From assembly GCF_022965805.1 (NCBI RefSeq), contig NW_027330839.1, positions 30,108-94,107 of the forward strand: 64,000 nucleotides of DNA, in the 5' to 3' direction. Source of the DNA: Primulina eburnea. Its lineage: Eukaryota > Streptophyta > Magnoliopsida > Lamiales > Gesneriaceae. Positions 10,420-21,407 of the stretch are shown here, piece by piece. How positions within the stretch are numbered: position 1 is the stretch's first letter; each line of letters starts with the position of its first letter. Position numbers and translations under genes: made by a program. The notes under the pieces were generated by a model. The model had not been told where the DNA came from, ran no database searches, and saw nothing but the letters and a program-made list of their open reading frames with translations.

Positions 10420-12042
10420 TGTGACACCCTGACCCGATACAATTAAAATACAGCGGAATTTAAAATTTTCTTTCAAACATGGAAGGAGTTTCAAAATACA
10501 TTTTATAAAAGTGTTTACAAAATAACAACATGATCATTCCAATGACATAACAAAATACAAAATATCATTAGTGTGATCATGTTACAAAATGGTACAAAAT
10601 AATCATCCTTCCAATCTTCGTATGCATATGACCCCCATCCACAGTCAACGTCCCGGTCCGTCGCTCTTATCTGCATCACATGAAAATAACTGAAATGAGA
10701 ATAAATCTCAGCAAGTGGAACTCTTACATAGCAATGATACATAGTATACACTGTAAAACATGGCTTTTAAATCATAAATACCATCGACTCTGAAACATGA
10801 ATAACGTAGCAATAACTGTAGCAATAGCAATGGCAATAGATAGCAAAACGATGGTATTTCTCTTTTCTATGGTTGGATTGATATCAATAGTATCTGTGAC
10901 TGTGGTTGCCAATATCCCATCGATATAAATCGATAACTGTGAGGGGATAAAAGCCTATGGTCGATGATCATCTAATTGCATGCAATGCTATGGCTATGAT
11001 TAATCAATCCAATAAAAACATTTGAACTCTGAATAGCATTTAAAGCCGTCGTTTCGCAATCTCATAATATATCTTGTATTCCCTTTATAACAATGGTGAG
11101 ACATACAATGCCTCCAATAGATAATCAATGAAACGAATACATAGCAATGGATCAATGGAAGGGAATAACGCTTTGAAACCTTTAAAACACAATACATATA
11201 ATATCATGTGAGCAAAAAGGATGAAATTCCACTTACTACCAATAGATTACCTCAAATAAGCTCTTGGTACACCACCTACAACAATAATCCATAAATAACA
11301 CCAATATCAACTCTAGATCCACAAGTACAAGCCAAATAATCCATTAAACAACTCAAACATCAAATCCAAAATAACCCTTAACTCAAAACCTCGTTAGAAT
11401 CGCACCAAAAACTTACCTAAGCTTCCTTATACCACGGAGAACGATGATCTCAAGTCGGAAATCCAAATAACTCCAAGAATCAAAGGTAGGAAGCTAAAGA
11501 AATGGATGAAAACCCTTGCCAATGGAGAGAAAATCGGTAAAGAAGAGAAGGAATAGGATAAGGTAGGTATGGCCAACAACTCCCAAAAAGTCACTTAAAA
11601 ACTCGCCCATACTTACACCGCGGGTGCGGTCCCACAAGCACCGCGGGTGCGCTAAGCTCACGGCAACCAAAATAAATCCCATGCACGATCACCGCGGGTG
11701 CGGTGCTACAATTACCGCGGGTGCGGTGCACACCGCGGGTGCGGTCCTTGCACTGCCGCGGGTGCGGTGATGCCACGGCCCTCCAAAACCAAAATCATGA
11801 ATAGTACACCGCGGGGGCACTCATCTAAGAGCGCGGGTGCACTCTACTCACGGCAATGAACAGTAACAAAACAACTAAAAATCGATTCGAAACGCTGAAA
11901 CGAACAATCAACACCAACTAACACCTCAAATAAATAATAACCAATAATACTATAGCCCAAAACACAACTATAAACGACTAATCATAAACCCAATTAACAC
12001 AATAAAGCTTAAACCGTACCGTACACCGGCTCGGCTATTACA
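10420..12042 (-). repeat. Element A 5' LTR
   Basis: Right-hand 1623-bp LTR, 5' on the element's minus strand. It matches the left LTR except for two adjacent bases (ATTACC near 11245 against AACACC near 5029). The CCGCGGGTGCGG cluster is at about 11615-11847. I saw no unambiguous TATA box; a weak AT-rich TTTTTAAG follows the cluster on the sense strand. Confidence 0.95.
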
Positions 12043-12609
12043 CATCGCGACCAGAAACAATAGTTCTAGGCATGCCATGCAACGTAACGACTTCTCTAAA
12101 GAACAAATCCGCAATGTTTGAAGAATCATCGGTTTTATGACAAGCTATAAAATGTGCCATCTTAGAGAATCTATCCACAAAAACAAAAATAGAATCCCTC
12201 CCCTTCTTAGTACTAGGCAACCCCAAAATAAAGTCCATAGAAATGTCAATCCAAGTTCTTTTTAAGAATAGCACGCAAAAGTGTTCCCAAAGTTCTATTG
12301 ACAACTTCAGTTTGTCCATCCGTTTGAGTATGACAAGTAGTAGAAAACGATAATTTTGTGCCAAGTTTAGCCCATAAATTCTTCCAATAGTAACTCAAGA
12401 ATTTAACATCGCGACCAGAAACAATAGTCCTAGACATTCCATGCAATGTAACGACTTCTCTAAAGAACAAATCCACAATGTTTGAAGCATCATCGGTTTA
12501 ATGACAAGCTATAAAATGTGCCATCTTAGAGAATCTATCCACAACAACAAAAATAGAATCCCTCCCCTTCTTAGTCGTAGGCAACCCCAAAATAAAGTCC
12601 ATAGAAATG

Positions 12610-15520
12610 TCAATTCAAGTTCTTTTTAAGAATGGCACGCAAAAGTGTTCCCAAAATTCTATTGACAACTTCAGTTTGTCCATCCATTTGAGGATGACAA
12701 GTAGTAGAAAACGACAATTTTATGCCAAGTTTAGCCCATAAAGTCTTCCAAAAGTAACTCAAGAATTTAACATCACGACCAGAAACAATAGTCCTAGGCA
12801 TGCCATTCAACTTAACGACTTCTCTAAAGAACAAATCCGCAATGTTTGAAGCATCATCGGTTTTATGACAAGCTATAAAATGTGCCATCTTAGAGAATCT
12901 ATCCACAACAACAAAAATAGAATCCCTCTCCTTCTTAGTACTAGGAAAACCCAAAATAAAGTCCATAGAAATATCAATTCAAGTTCTTTTTAAGAATGGC
13001 ACGCAAAAGTGTTCCCAAAGTTCTATTGACAACTTCAGTTTGTCCATCCGTTTGAGGATGACAAGTAGTAGAAAACGACAATTTTGTGACAAGTTTAGCC
13101 CATAAATTCTTCCAATAGTAACTCAAGAATTTAACATCGCGACCAGAAACAATTGTTCTAGGCATTCCATGCAATGTAACGACTTCTCTAAAGAACAAAA
13201 CCACAATGTTTGAAGCATCATCGGTTTAATGACAAGCAATAAAATGTGCCATCTTAGAGAATCTATCTGCAACAACAAAAATAGAATCCCTCCCCTTCTT
13301 AGTCTTAGGCAACCCCAAAATAAAGTCCATAGAAATGTCAATCCAAGTTCTTTTTAAGAATAGCACGCAAAAGTGTTCCCAATGTTCTATTGACAACTTC
13401 AGTTTGTCCATCCGTTTGAGGATGACAAGTAGTAGAAAACAACAATTTTGTGCCAAGGTTAGCCATAAAGTCTTCAAAAAGTAACTCAAGAATTTAACAT
13501 CGCGACCAGAAACAATAGTCCTAGGCATGCCATGCAACCTAACGACTTCTCTAAAGAACAAATCCGCAATGTTTGAAGCATCATCGGTTTTATGACAAGC
13601 TATAAAATGTGCCATCTTAGAGAATCTATCCACAACAACAAAAATATAATCCCTCCAATTCTTAGTCCTAGGCAACCCCAAAATAAAGTCCGTAGAAATG
13701 TCAATCCAAGTTCTTTTTAAGAATAGCACGCAAAAGTGTTCCCAAAGTTCTATTGACAACTTCAGTTTGTCCACCCGTTTGAGGATGAGAAGTAGTAGAA
13801 AACAACAATTTTGTGCCAAGTTTAGCCTATAAAATCTTCCAAAAGTAACTCAAGAATTTAACATCGCGACCAGAAACAATAGTTCTAGGCATGCCATGCA
13901 ACGTAACGACTTCTCTAAAGAACAAATCCGCAATGTTTGAAGAATCATCGGTTTTATGACAAGCTATAAAATGTGCCATCTTAGAGAATCTATCCACAAA
14001 AACAAAAATAGAATCCCTCCCCTTCTTAGTACTAGGCAACCCCAAAATAAAGTCCATAGAAATATCAATTCAAGTTCTTTTTAAGAATGGCACGCAAAAG
14101 TGTTCCCAAAGTTCTATTGACAACTTCAGTTTGTCCATTCGTTTGAGGATGACAAGTAGTAGAAAACAACAATTTTGTGCCAAGATTTGCCCATAAATTC
14201 TTCCAATAGTAACTCAAGAATATAACATCGCGACCAGAAACAATAGTCCTAGGCATGCCATCCAACGTAACGACTTCTCTAAAGAACAAATCCGCAATGT
14301 TTGAAGCATCAACAGTTTTATGACATGCTATAAAATGTGCAATTTTAGAGAATCTATCCACAACAACAAAAATAGAATCTCTCCCCTTCTTAGTACTAGG
14401 CAACCCCAAAATAAAGTCCATAGAAATGTCAATTCAAGTTCTTTTTAAGAATAGCACGCAAAAGTGTTACCAAAGTTCTATTGACAACTTCAGTTTGTCC
14501 ATCCGTTTGAGGATGACAAGTAGTAGAAAACAACAATTTTGTGCCAATTTTAGCCCATAAATTCTTCCAATAGTAACTCAAGAATTTAACATCGCCACCA
14601 GAAACAATAGTCCTAGGCATTCCATGCAATGTAACAACTTCTCTAAAGAACAAATCCGCAATGTTTGAAGCATCATCGGTTTAATGACAAGCTATAAAAT
14701 GTGCCATCTTAGAGAATCTATACACTACAACAAAAATAGAATCCCTCCCCTTCTTAGTCTTAGGCAACCCCAAAATAAAGTCCATAGAAATGTCAATCCA
14801 AGTTCTTTTTAAGAATAGCACGCAAAAGTGTTCCCAAAGTTCTATTGACAACTTCAGTTTGTCCATCCGTTTGAGGTTGACAAGTAGTAGAAAACGACAA
14901 TTTTGTGCCAAGGTTAGCCCATAAAGTCTTCAAAAAGTAACTCAAGAATTTAACATCGCGACCAAAAACAATAGTCCTAGGCATGCCATGCAACCTAACG
15001 ACTTCTCTAAAGAACAAATCCGCCATGTTTGAAGCATCATCGGTTTTATGACAAGCTATAAAATGTGTCATCTTAGAGAATCTATCCACAACAACAAAAA
15101 TAGAATCCCTCCCCTTCTTAGTCGTAGGCAACCCCAAAATAAAGTCCATAGAAATGTCAATCCAAGTTCTTTTTAAGAATAGCACGCAAAAGTGTTCCCA
15201 AAGTTCTATTGACAACTTCAGTTTGTCCATCCGTTTGAGGATGACAAATAGTAGAAAACGACAATTTTGTGGCAAGTTTAGCCCATAAAGTCTTCCAAAA
15301 GTAACTCAAGAATTTAACATCGCGACCAGAAACAATAGTCCTAGGCATTCCATGCAACGTAACGACTTCTCTAAAGAACAAATGCACAATGTTTGAAGCA
15401 TCATCGGTTTAATGACAAGCTATAAAATGTGTCATCTTAGAGAATCTATCCACAACAACAAAAATAGAATCCCTCCCCTTCTTAGTCGTAGGCAACCCCA
15501 AAATAAAGTCCATAGAAATG
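12610..15520 (-). repeat. One 2.91-kb higher-order repeat unit (8 satellite units)
   Basis: This segment is a single eight-unit period. A closely matching copy follows at 15521-18429, and a third begins at 18430 and is cut by element B. Shared landmarks include the GGAAAACCCAAAAT variant (about 12946, 15856, 18766), AAAACCGCAATG or AAAACCACAATG (about 13200, 16110, 19018) and GAAGAATCATCGG (13940, 16850). The period is 8 x 364 minus one to three bases. Confidence 0.85.
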
Positions 15521-18500
15521 TCAATTCAAGTTCTTTTTAAGAATGGCACGCAAAAGTGTTCCCAAAGTTCTATTGACAACTTCAGTTTGTCCATCCGTTT
15601 GAGGATGACAAGTAGTAGAAAACGACAATTTTATGCCAAGTTTAGCCCATAAAGTCTTCCAAAAGTAACTCAAGAATTTAACATCGCGACCAGAAACAAT
15701 AGTCCTAGGCATGCCATTCAACTTAACGACTTCTCTAAAGAACAAATCCGCAATGTTTGAAGCATCATCGGTTTTATGACAAGCTATAAAATGTGCCATC
15801 TTAGAGAATCTATCCACAACAACAAAAATAGAATCCCTCCCCTTCTTAGTACTAGGAAAACCCAAAATAAAGTCCATAGAAATATCAATTCAAGTTCTTT
15901 TTAAGAATGGCACGCAAAAGTGTTCCCAAAGTTCTATTGACAACTTCAGTTTGTCCATCCGTTTGAGGATGACAAGTAGTAGAAAACGACAATTTTGTGA
16001 CAAGTTTAGCCCATAAATTCTTCCAATAGTAACTCAAGAATTTAACATCGCGACCAGAAACAATTGTTCTAGGCATTCCATGCAATGTAACGACTTCTCT
16101 AAAGAACAAAACCGCAATGTTTGAAGCATCATCGGTTTAATGACAAGCAATAAAATGTGCCATCTTAGAGAATCTATCCACAACAACAAAAATAGAATCC
16201 CTCCCTTTCTTAGTCTTAGGCAACCCCAAAATAAAGTCCATAGAAATGTCAATCCAAGTTCTTTTTAAGAATAGCACGCAAAAGTGTTCCCAATGTTCTA
16301 TTGACAACTTCAGTTTGTCCATCCGTTTGAGGATGACAAGTAGTAGAAAACAACAATTTTGTGCCAAGGTTAGCCATAAAGTCTTCAAAAAGTAACTCAA
16401 GAATTTAACATCGCGACCAGAAACAATAGTCCTAGGCATGCCATGCAACCTAACGACTTCTCTAAAGAACAAATCCGCAATGTTTGAAGCATCATCGGTT
16501 TTATGACAAGCTATAAAATGTGCCATCTTAGAGAATCTATCCACAACAACAAAAATATAATCCCTCCCTTCTTAGTCTTAGGCAACCCCAAAATAAAGTC
16601 CATAGAAATGTCAATCCAAGTTCTTTTTAAGAATAGCACGCAAAAGTGTTCCCAAAGTTCTATTGACAACTTCAGTTTGTCCATCCGTTTGAGGATGACA
16701 AGTAGTAGAAAACGACAATTTTGTGCCAAGTTTAGCCCATAAAGTCTTCCAAAAGTAACTCAAGAATTTAACATCGCGACCAGAAACAATAGTTCTAGGC
16801 ATGCCATGCAACGTAACGACTTCTCTAAAGAACAAATCCGCAATGTTTGAAGAATCATCGGTTTTATGACAAGCTATAAAATGTGCCATCTTAGAGAATC
16901 TATCCACAAAAACAAAAATAGAATCCCTCCCCTTCTTAGTACTAGGCAACCCCAAAATAAAGTCCATAGAAATATCAATTCAAGTTCTTTTTAAGAATGG
17001 CACGCAAAAGTGTTCCCAAAGTTCTATTGACAACTTCAGTTTGTCCATTCGTTTGAGGATGACAAGTAGTAGAAAACAACAATTTTGTGCCAAGTTTTGC
17101 CCATAAATTCTTCCAATAGTAACTCAAGAATATAACATCGCGACCAGAAACAATAGTCCTAGGCATGCCATGCAACGTAACGACTTCTCTAAAGAACAAA
17201 TCCGCAATGTTTGAAGCATCAACAGTTTTATGACATGCTATAAAATGTGCAATTTTAGAGAATCTATCCACAACAACAAAAATAGAATCCCTCCCCTTCT
17301 TAGTACTAGGCAACCCCAAAATAAAGTCCATAGAAATGTCAATTCAAGTTCTTTTTAAGAATAGCACGCAAAAGTGTTACCAAAGTTCTATTGACAACTT
17401 CAGTTTGTCCATCCGTTTGAGGATGACAAGTAGTAGAAAACAACAATTTTGTGCCAAGTTTAGCCCATAAATTCTTCCAATAGTAACTCAAGAATTTAAC
17501 ATCGCCACCAGAAACAATAGTCCTAGGCATTCCATGCAATGTAACAACTTCTCTAAAGAACAAATCCGCAATGTTTGAAGCATCATCGGTTTAATGACAA
17601 GCTATAAAATGTGCCATCTTAGAGAATCTATCCACAACAACAAAAATAGAATCCCTCCCCTTCTTAGTCTTAGGCAACCCCAAAATAAAGTCCATAGAAA
17701 TGTCAATCCAAGTTCTTTTTAAGAATAGCACGCAAAAGTGTTCCCAAAGTTCTATTGACAACTTCAGTTTGTCCATCCGTTTGAGGTTGACAAGTAGTAG
17801 AAAACGACAATTTTGTGCCAAGGTTAGCCCATAAAGTCTTCAAAAGTAACTCAAGAATTTAACATCGCGACCAAAAACAATAGTCCTAGGCATGCCATGC
17901 AACCTAACGACTTCTCTAAAGAACAAATCCGCCATGTTTGAAGCATCATCGGTTTTATGACAAGCTATAAAATGTGTCATCTTAGAGAATCTATCCACAA
18001 CAACAAAAATAGAATCCCTCCCCTTCTTAGTCGTAGGCAACCCCAAAATAAAGTCCATAGAAATGTCAATCCAAGTTCTTTTTAAGAATAGCACGCAAAA
18101 GTGTTCCCAAAGTTCTATTGACAACTTCAGTTTGTCCATCCGTTTGAGGATGACAAGTAGTAGAAAACGACAATTTTGTGCCAAGTTTAGCCCATAAAGT
18201 CTTCCAAAAGTAACTCAAGAATTTAACATCGCGACCAGAAACAATAGTCCTAGGCATTCCATGCAACGTAACGACTTCTCTAAAGAACAAATCCACAATG
18301 TTTGAAGCATCATCGGTTTAATGACAAGCTATAAAATGTGTCATCTTAGAGAATCTATCCACAACAACAAAAATAGAATCCCTCCCCTTCTTAGTCGTAG
18401 GCAACCCCAAAATAAAGTCCATAGAAATGTCAATTCAAGTTCTTTTTAAGAATGGCACGCAAAAGTGTTCCCAAAGTTCTATTGACAACTTCAGTTTGTC

Positions 18501-19608
18501 CATCCGTTTGAGGATGACAAGTAGTAGAAAACGACAATTTTGTGCCAAGTTTAGCCCATAAAGTCTTCCAAAAGTAACTCAAGAATTTAACATCGCGACC
18601 AGAAACAATAGTCCTAGGCATGCCATTCAACTTAACGACTTCTCTAAAGAACAAATCCGCAATGTTTGAAGCATCATCGGTTTTATGACAAGCTATAAAA
18701 TGTGCCATCTTAGAGAATCTATCCACAACAACAAAAATAGAATCCCTCCCCTTCTTAGTACTAGGAAAACCCAAAATAAAGTCCATAGAAATATCAATTC
18801 AAGTTCTTTTTAAGAATGGCACGCAAAAGTGTTCCCAAAGTTCTATTGACAACTTCAGTTTGTCCATCCGTTTGAGGATGACAAGTAGTAGAAAACGACA
18901 ATTTTGTGACAAGTTTAGCCCATAAATTCTTCCAATAGTAACTCAAGAATTTAACATCGCGACCAGAAACAATTGTTCTAGGCATTCCATGCAATGTAAC
19001 GACTTCTCTAAAGAACAAAACCGCAATGTTTGAAGCATCATCGGTTTAATGACAAGCAATAAAATGTGCCATCTTAGAGAATCTATCCACAACAACAAAA
19101 ATAGAATCCCTCCCTTTCTTAGTCTTAGGCAACCCCAAAATAAAGTCCATAGAAATGTCAATCCAAGTTCTTTTTAAGAATAGCACGCAAAAGTGTTCCC
19201 AATGTTCTATTGACAACTTCAGTTTGTCCTATCCGTTTGAGATGACAAGTAGTAGAAAACAACAATTTTGTGCCAAGTTTAGCCCATAAAGTCTTCCAAA
19301 AGAAACTCAAGAATATAACATCGCGACCAGAAACATTAGTCATAGGCATGCCATGCAACGTTACGACTTCTCTAAAGAACAAATCCGCAATGTTTGAAGC
19401 ATCATCGGTTTTATGACAAGCTATAAAATGTGCCATATTAGAGAATCTATCCACAACAACAAAAATAGAATCCCTCCCCTTCTTAGTCTTAGGCAACCCC
19501 AAAATAAAGTCCATAGAAATGTCAATCCAAGTTCTTTTCAAGAATAGCACGCAAAAGTGTTCCCAATGTTCTATTGACAACTTCAGTTTATCCATCCGTT
19601 TGAGGATG

Positions 19609-19613
19609 ACAAG
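19609..19613. other. Left target-site duplication of element B (ACAAG)
   Basis: ACAAG at 19609-19613 recurs at 27581-27585, immediately outside the TG...CA ends of element B. Joining the flanks restores the satellite text GATGACAAGTAGTAG. Confidence 0.92.
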
Positions 19614-19855
19614 TGTAATGCCCGGAACAATGATTGACATATACGAATATGTTGTGAAGATTGTACCTAACCATAAGAAATAAGAAATGATATCATATAT
19701 GATTTTCAGTATGATTATGACTTGTTGAGACCGAAGTATTGTATTGGATTATGATTGAGAATATGATAGTGTTGATATCTATTGAGAATTAGATTGACCG
19801 GCATCGAGAATATTGGAGTATTTATATTTCGGTGAGACCGGAAGGACCGAACCGA

Positions 19856-20094
19856 GATCGGAACGTACGATCAGAGTTCGCACCGTCCGTTCGGAGTTCG
19901 GAGCGTCCGAGCCAGGTGGCTGGACACATGGATGGCATGCAATAGTTCGGATCGACCGATCGTAGTTCGGATCATCCGAGACAGTTGGCTAGAGACGTGG
20001 AAGACATGCAGGATTCGGAACGTACGAAGTAAGTTCGGAGCGTCCGAAGGGTGTCAGATCGGAGCGTCCGAAGTGGATCGGATCTTCCGATCAT
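19856..20094. promoter_or_regulatory. Cluster of TTCGGANCGTCCGA inverted motifs upstream of the TATA box
   Basis: About nine copies of an imperfect palindrome of the form TTCGGAGCGTCCGA (variants TCGGATCGACCGA, TCGGAACGTACGA, TCGGATCTTCCGA) occur in about 240 bp. The last ends just five bases before the TATA box. TCGGA and TCCGA half-sites face each other with a 2-4 base centre, as expected for a dimeric DNA-binding protein. The same cluster is in the 3' LTR at about 26283-26521. The location in U3 supports a promoter role; the binding protein is unknown. Confidence 0.6.
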
Positions 20095-20098
20095 TGCC

Positions 20099-20106
20099 TA
20101 TAAATA
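20099..20106 (+). promoter_or_regulatory. TATA box of element B 5' LTR
   Basis: TATAAATA followed by GAGG lies about 485 bp into the LTR, right after the palindrome cluster. It is the best core-promoter candidate in the element and marks the likely U3/R region. The 3' LTR copy is at 26526-26533. Confidence 0.7.
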
Positions 20107-21159
20107 GAGGCGAGGTTTCGTTAGATTTGAAAGCATTAGAAACATTTCTTAGAAGTGTTAAGAATCATTCCTATTGCAGATTCATCTTCACGACTGTAAC
20201 AGCAATTCTACGACGGAAGGTATACTACATGCTTTGTTTTGGGGAATCACGACTCAAATGAGATCACATTTGAGTTTCCCAACTAAAATCACATACGAGT
20301 TTTATTGTTTATATCTTGATATAGGTATTATTATAGATTTGTTTATATGCAAATCTCGTTATGCTTTGTTTACAGATCATGTTACATTGCATTAGATGTT
20401 TATTAGAACTTGTATTCAATTCCTATTATGCTTTGTTTACAGATCATGTTACATTGCATTAGATGATTATGCTTGTTTACAGATTTTGTATTCATGCATT
20501 AAGATAGGACAGTCTGGAGATCAGGCAGACTTCTAGACGTTCGGTTCTATCCCAGCTTAGGGGAAGATCACCCCCCTATTGTAGACGTGGATACAGATCA
20601 GGCCGAAGTCTAGGAATAAGACGTACCGTCACCCCGATTGGGAGGGTAGGTGATAGATCGTCTTATTCACACCGGGATCCCTAGAGTTTTAGTCGAGTCG
20701 CATCTAGACATGATTAGGCTCGCATTTCATGATTTTATATGAATGACATTCATATCAGCATGTTTCATGTTTTATAGTATTTATATGCATGTTCACATGT
20801 TTATACTGGGATTTGTTCTCACCGGTTTTCCGGCTGTTGTTATGTCTGTATGTGTGCATAACAACAGGTGGGGCAGGATTTGGGTCGAGACAGAGATGAT
20901 CGTGTTAGCGTGGAAATCTCGGGCCTAGCAGATGGACCAGTAGTTGTCTTTTATTATGTATTGTCTTTTATTACTGGTTAGTTGAGGACATACGGAACAG
21001 GACATAGATTTGATGTTTGTATGTTGTATTTAAATAAAGAACTCATGCTCGTTTGTTTACATTAGATTTAAGGTAAAAAGCGAAAAATTGACCCACGTTT
21101 TTAATAACAATCCATTTAATCCCAAGAAAAAGAATTAGAGCCCGGGTCTCCACAACAGG

Positions 21160-21172
21160 TGGTATCAGAGCC
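21160..21172 (+). other. Element B primer-binding site (initiator Met tRNA)
   Basis: TGGTATCAGAGCC lies five bases inside the 5' LTR and is complementary to the 3' end of initiator Met tRNA. Confidence 0.92.
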
Positions 21173-21407
21173 GATAGTTCCGTTAGACTGGCCGATAGTT
21201 CCGAATGAGAGGGGTAGATCGAGTCTTCTTCCTTGCTTGATGATGTGCTAGCATGATTATTGCTTTCTTATTACATGTTGTTTGGTATTTGATTAATTTC
21301 AGCATGTGATTGACTGAATCAGAACCGAGTCTAGATCAGAGGTAACTGACTAGATGATGGCTGAGACAGTTGTATATCTTGTTTACTAATCAGTTGGATT
21401 ATTAGAT
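21173..21407 (+). other. Element B leader between primer site and gag
   Basis: About 235 bp of untranslated leader. I see no gene in it. The first good Met codon with Gag homology downstream is at 21408. Confidence 0.6.

Larger units (their letters stand above)
4205..12042 (-). mobile_element. Element A: complete Ty3/gypsy chromovirus LTR retrotransposon (Tekay/Del-like)
   Basis: A 7838-bp element on the minus strand, with two 1623-bp LTRs, a Met-tRNA primer site, one gag-pol frame and a polypurine tract, in the correct order. The LTRs are the same length and I found only two adjacent substitutions between them (near 5029 and 11245), so the insertion is very recent. The pol order PR-RT-RNase H-IN-chromodomain places it in the Ty3/gypsy chromoviruses. 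Two in-frame amber codons interrupt gag-pol, so this copy is probably not autonomous. Its LTR and proteins are related to element C but clearly diverged from it. Confidence 0.95.
12043..19613 (-). repeat. Integrase-derived satellite, higher-order-repeat block (about 21 units)
   Basis: About 7.57 kb of tandem 364-bp units with noticeable unit-to-unit divergence. The same sequence of unit variants recurs after about 2910 bp, i.e. every eight units: landmark variants at 12610, 15521 and 18430, and again at 14065/16975 and 14429/17339. The block starts in the CATCG duplication of element A and ends in ACAAG (19609-19613), the left duplication of element B. Every unit reads on the minus strand as an integrase core fragment; none is a working gene. 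A 1-bp gain with a nearby 1-bp loss near 19230 is private to the last unit. Confidence 0.94.
19614..21154 (+). repeat. Element B 5' LTR
   Basis: A 1541-bp LTR starting TGTAATGCCCGGAAC and ending GGTCTCCACA. It contains a motif cluster at about 19856-20094, a TATA box at 20099-20106 and a possible AATAAA polyadenylation signal at 21033-21038. Reading frames inside it recur unchanged in the other LTR and show no domain. Confidence 0.95.
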
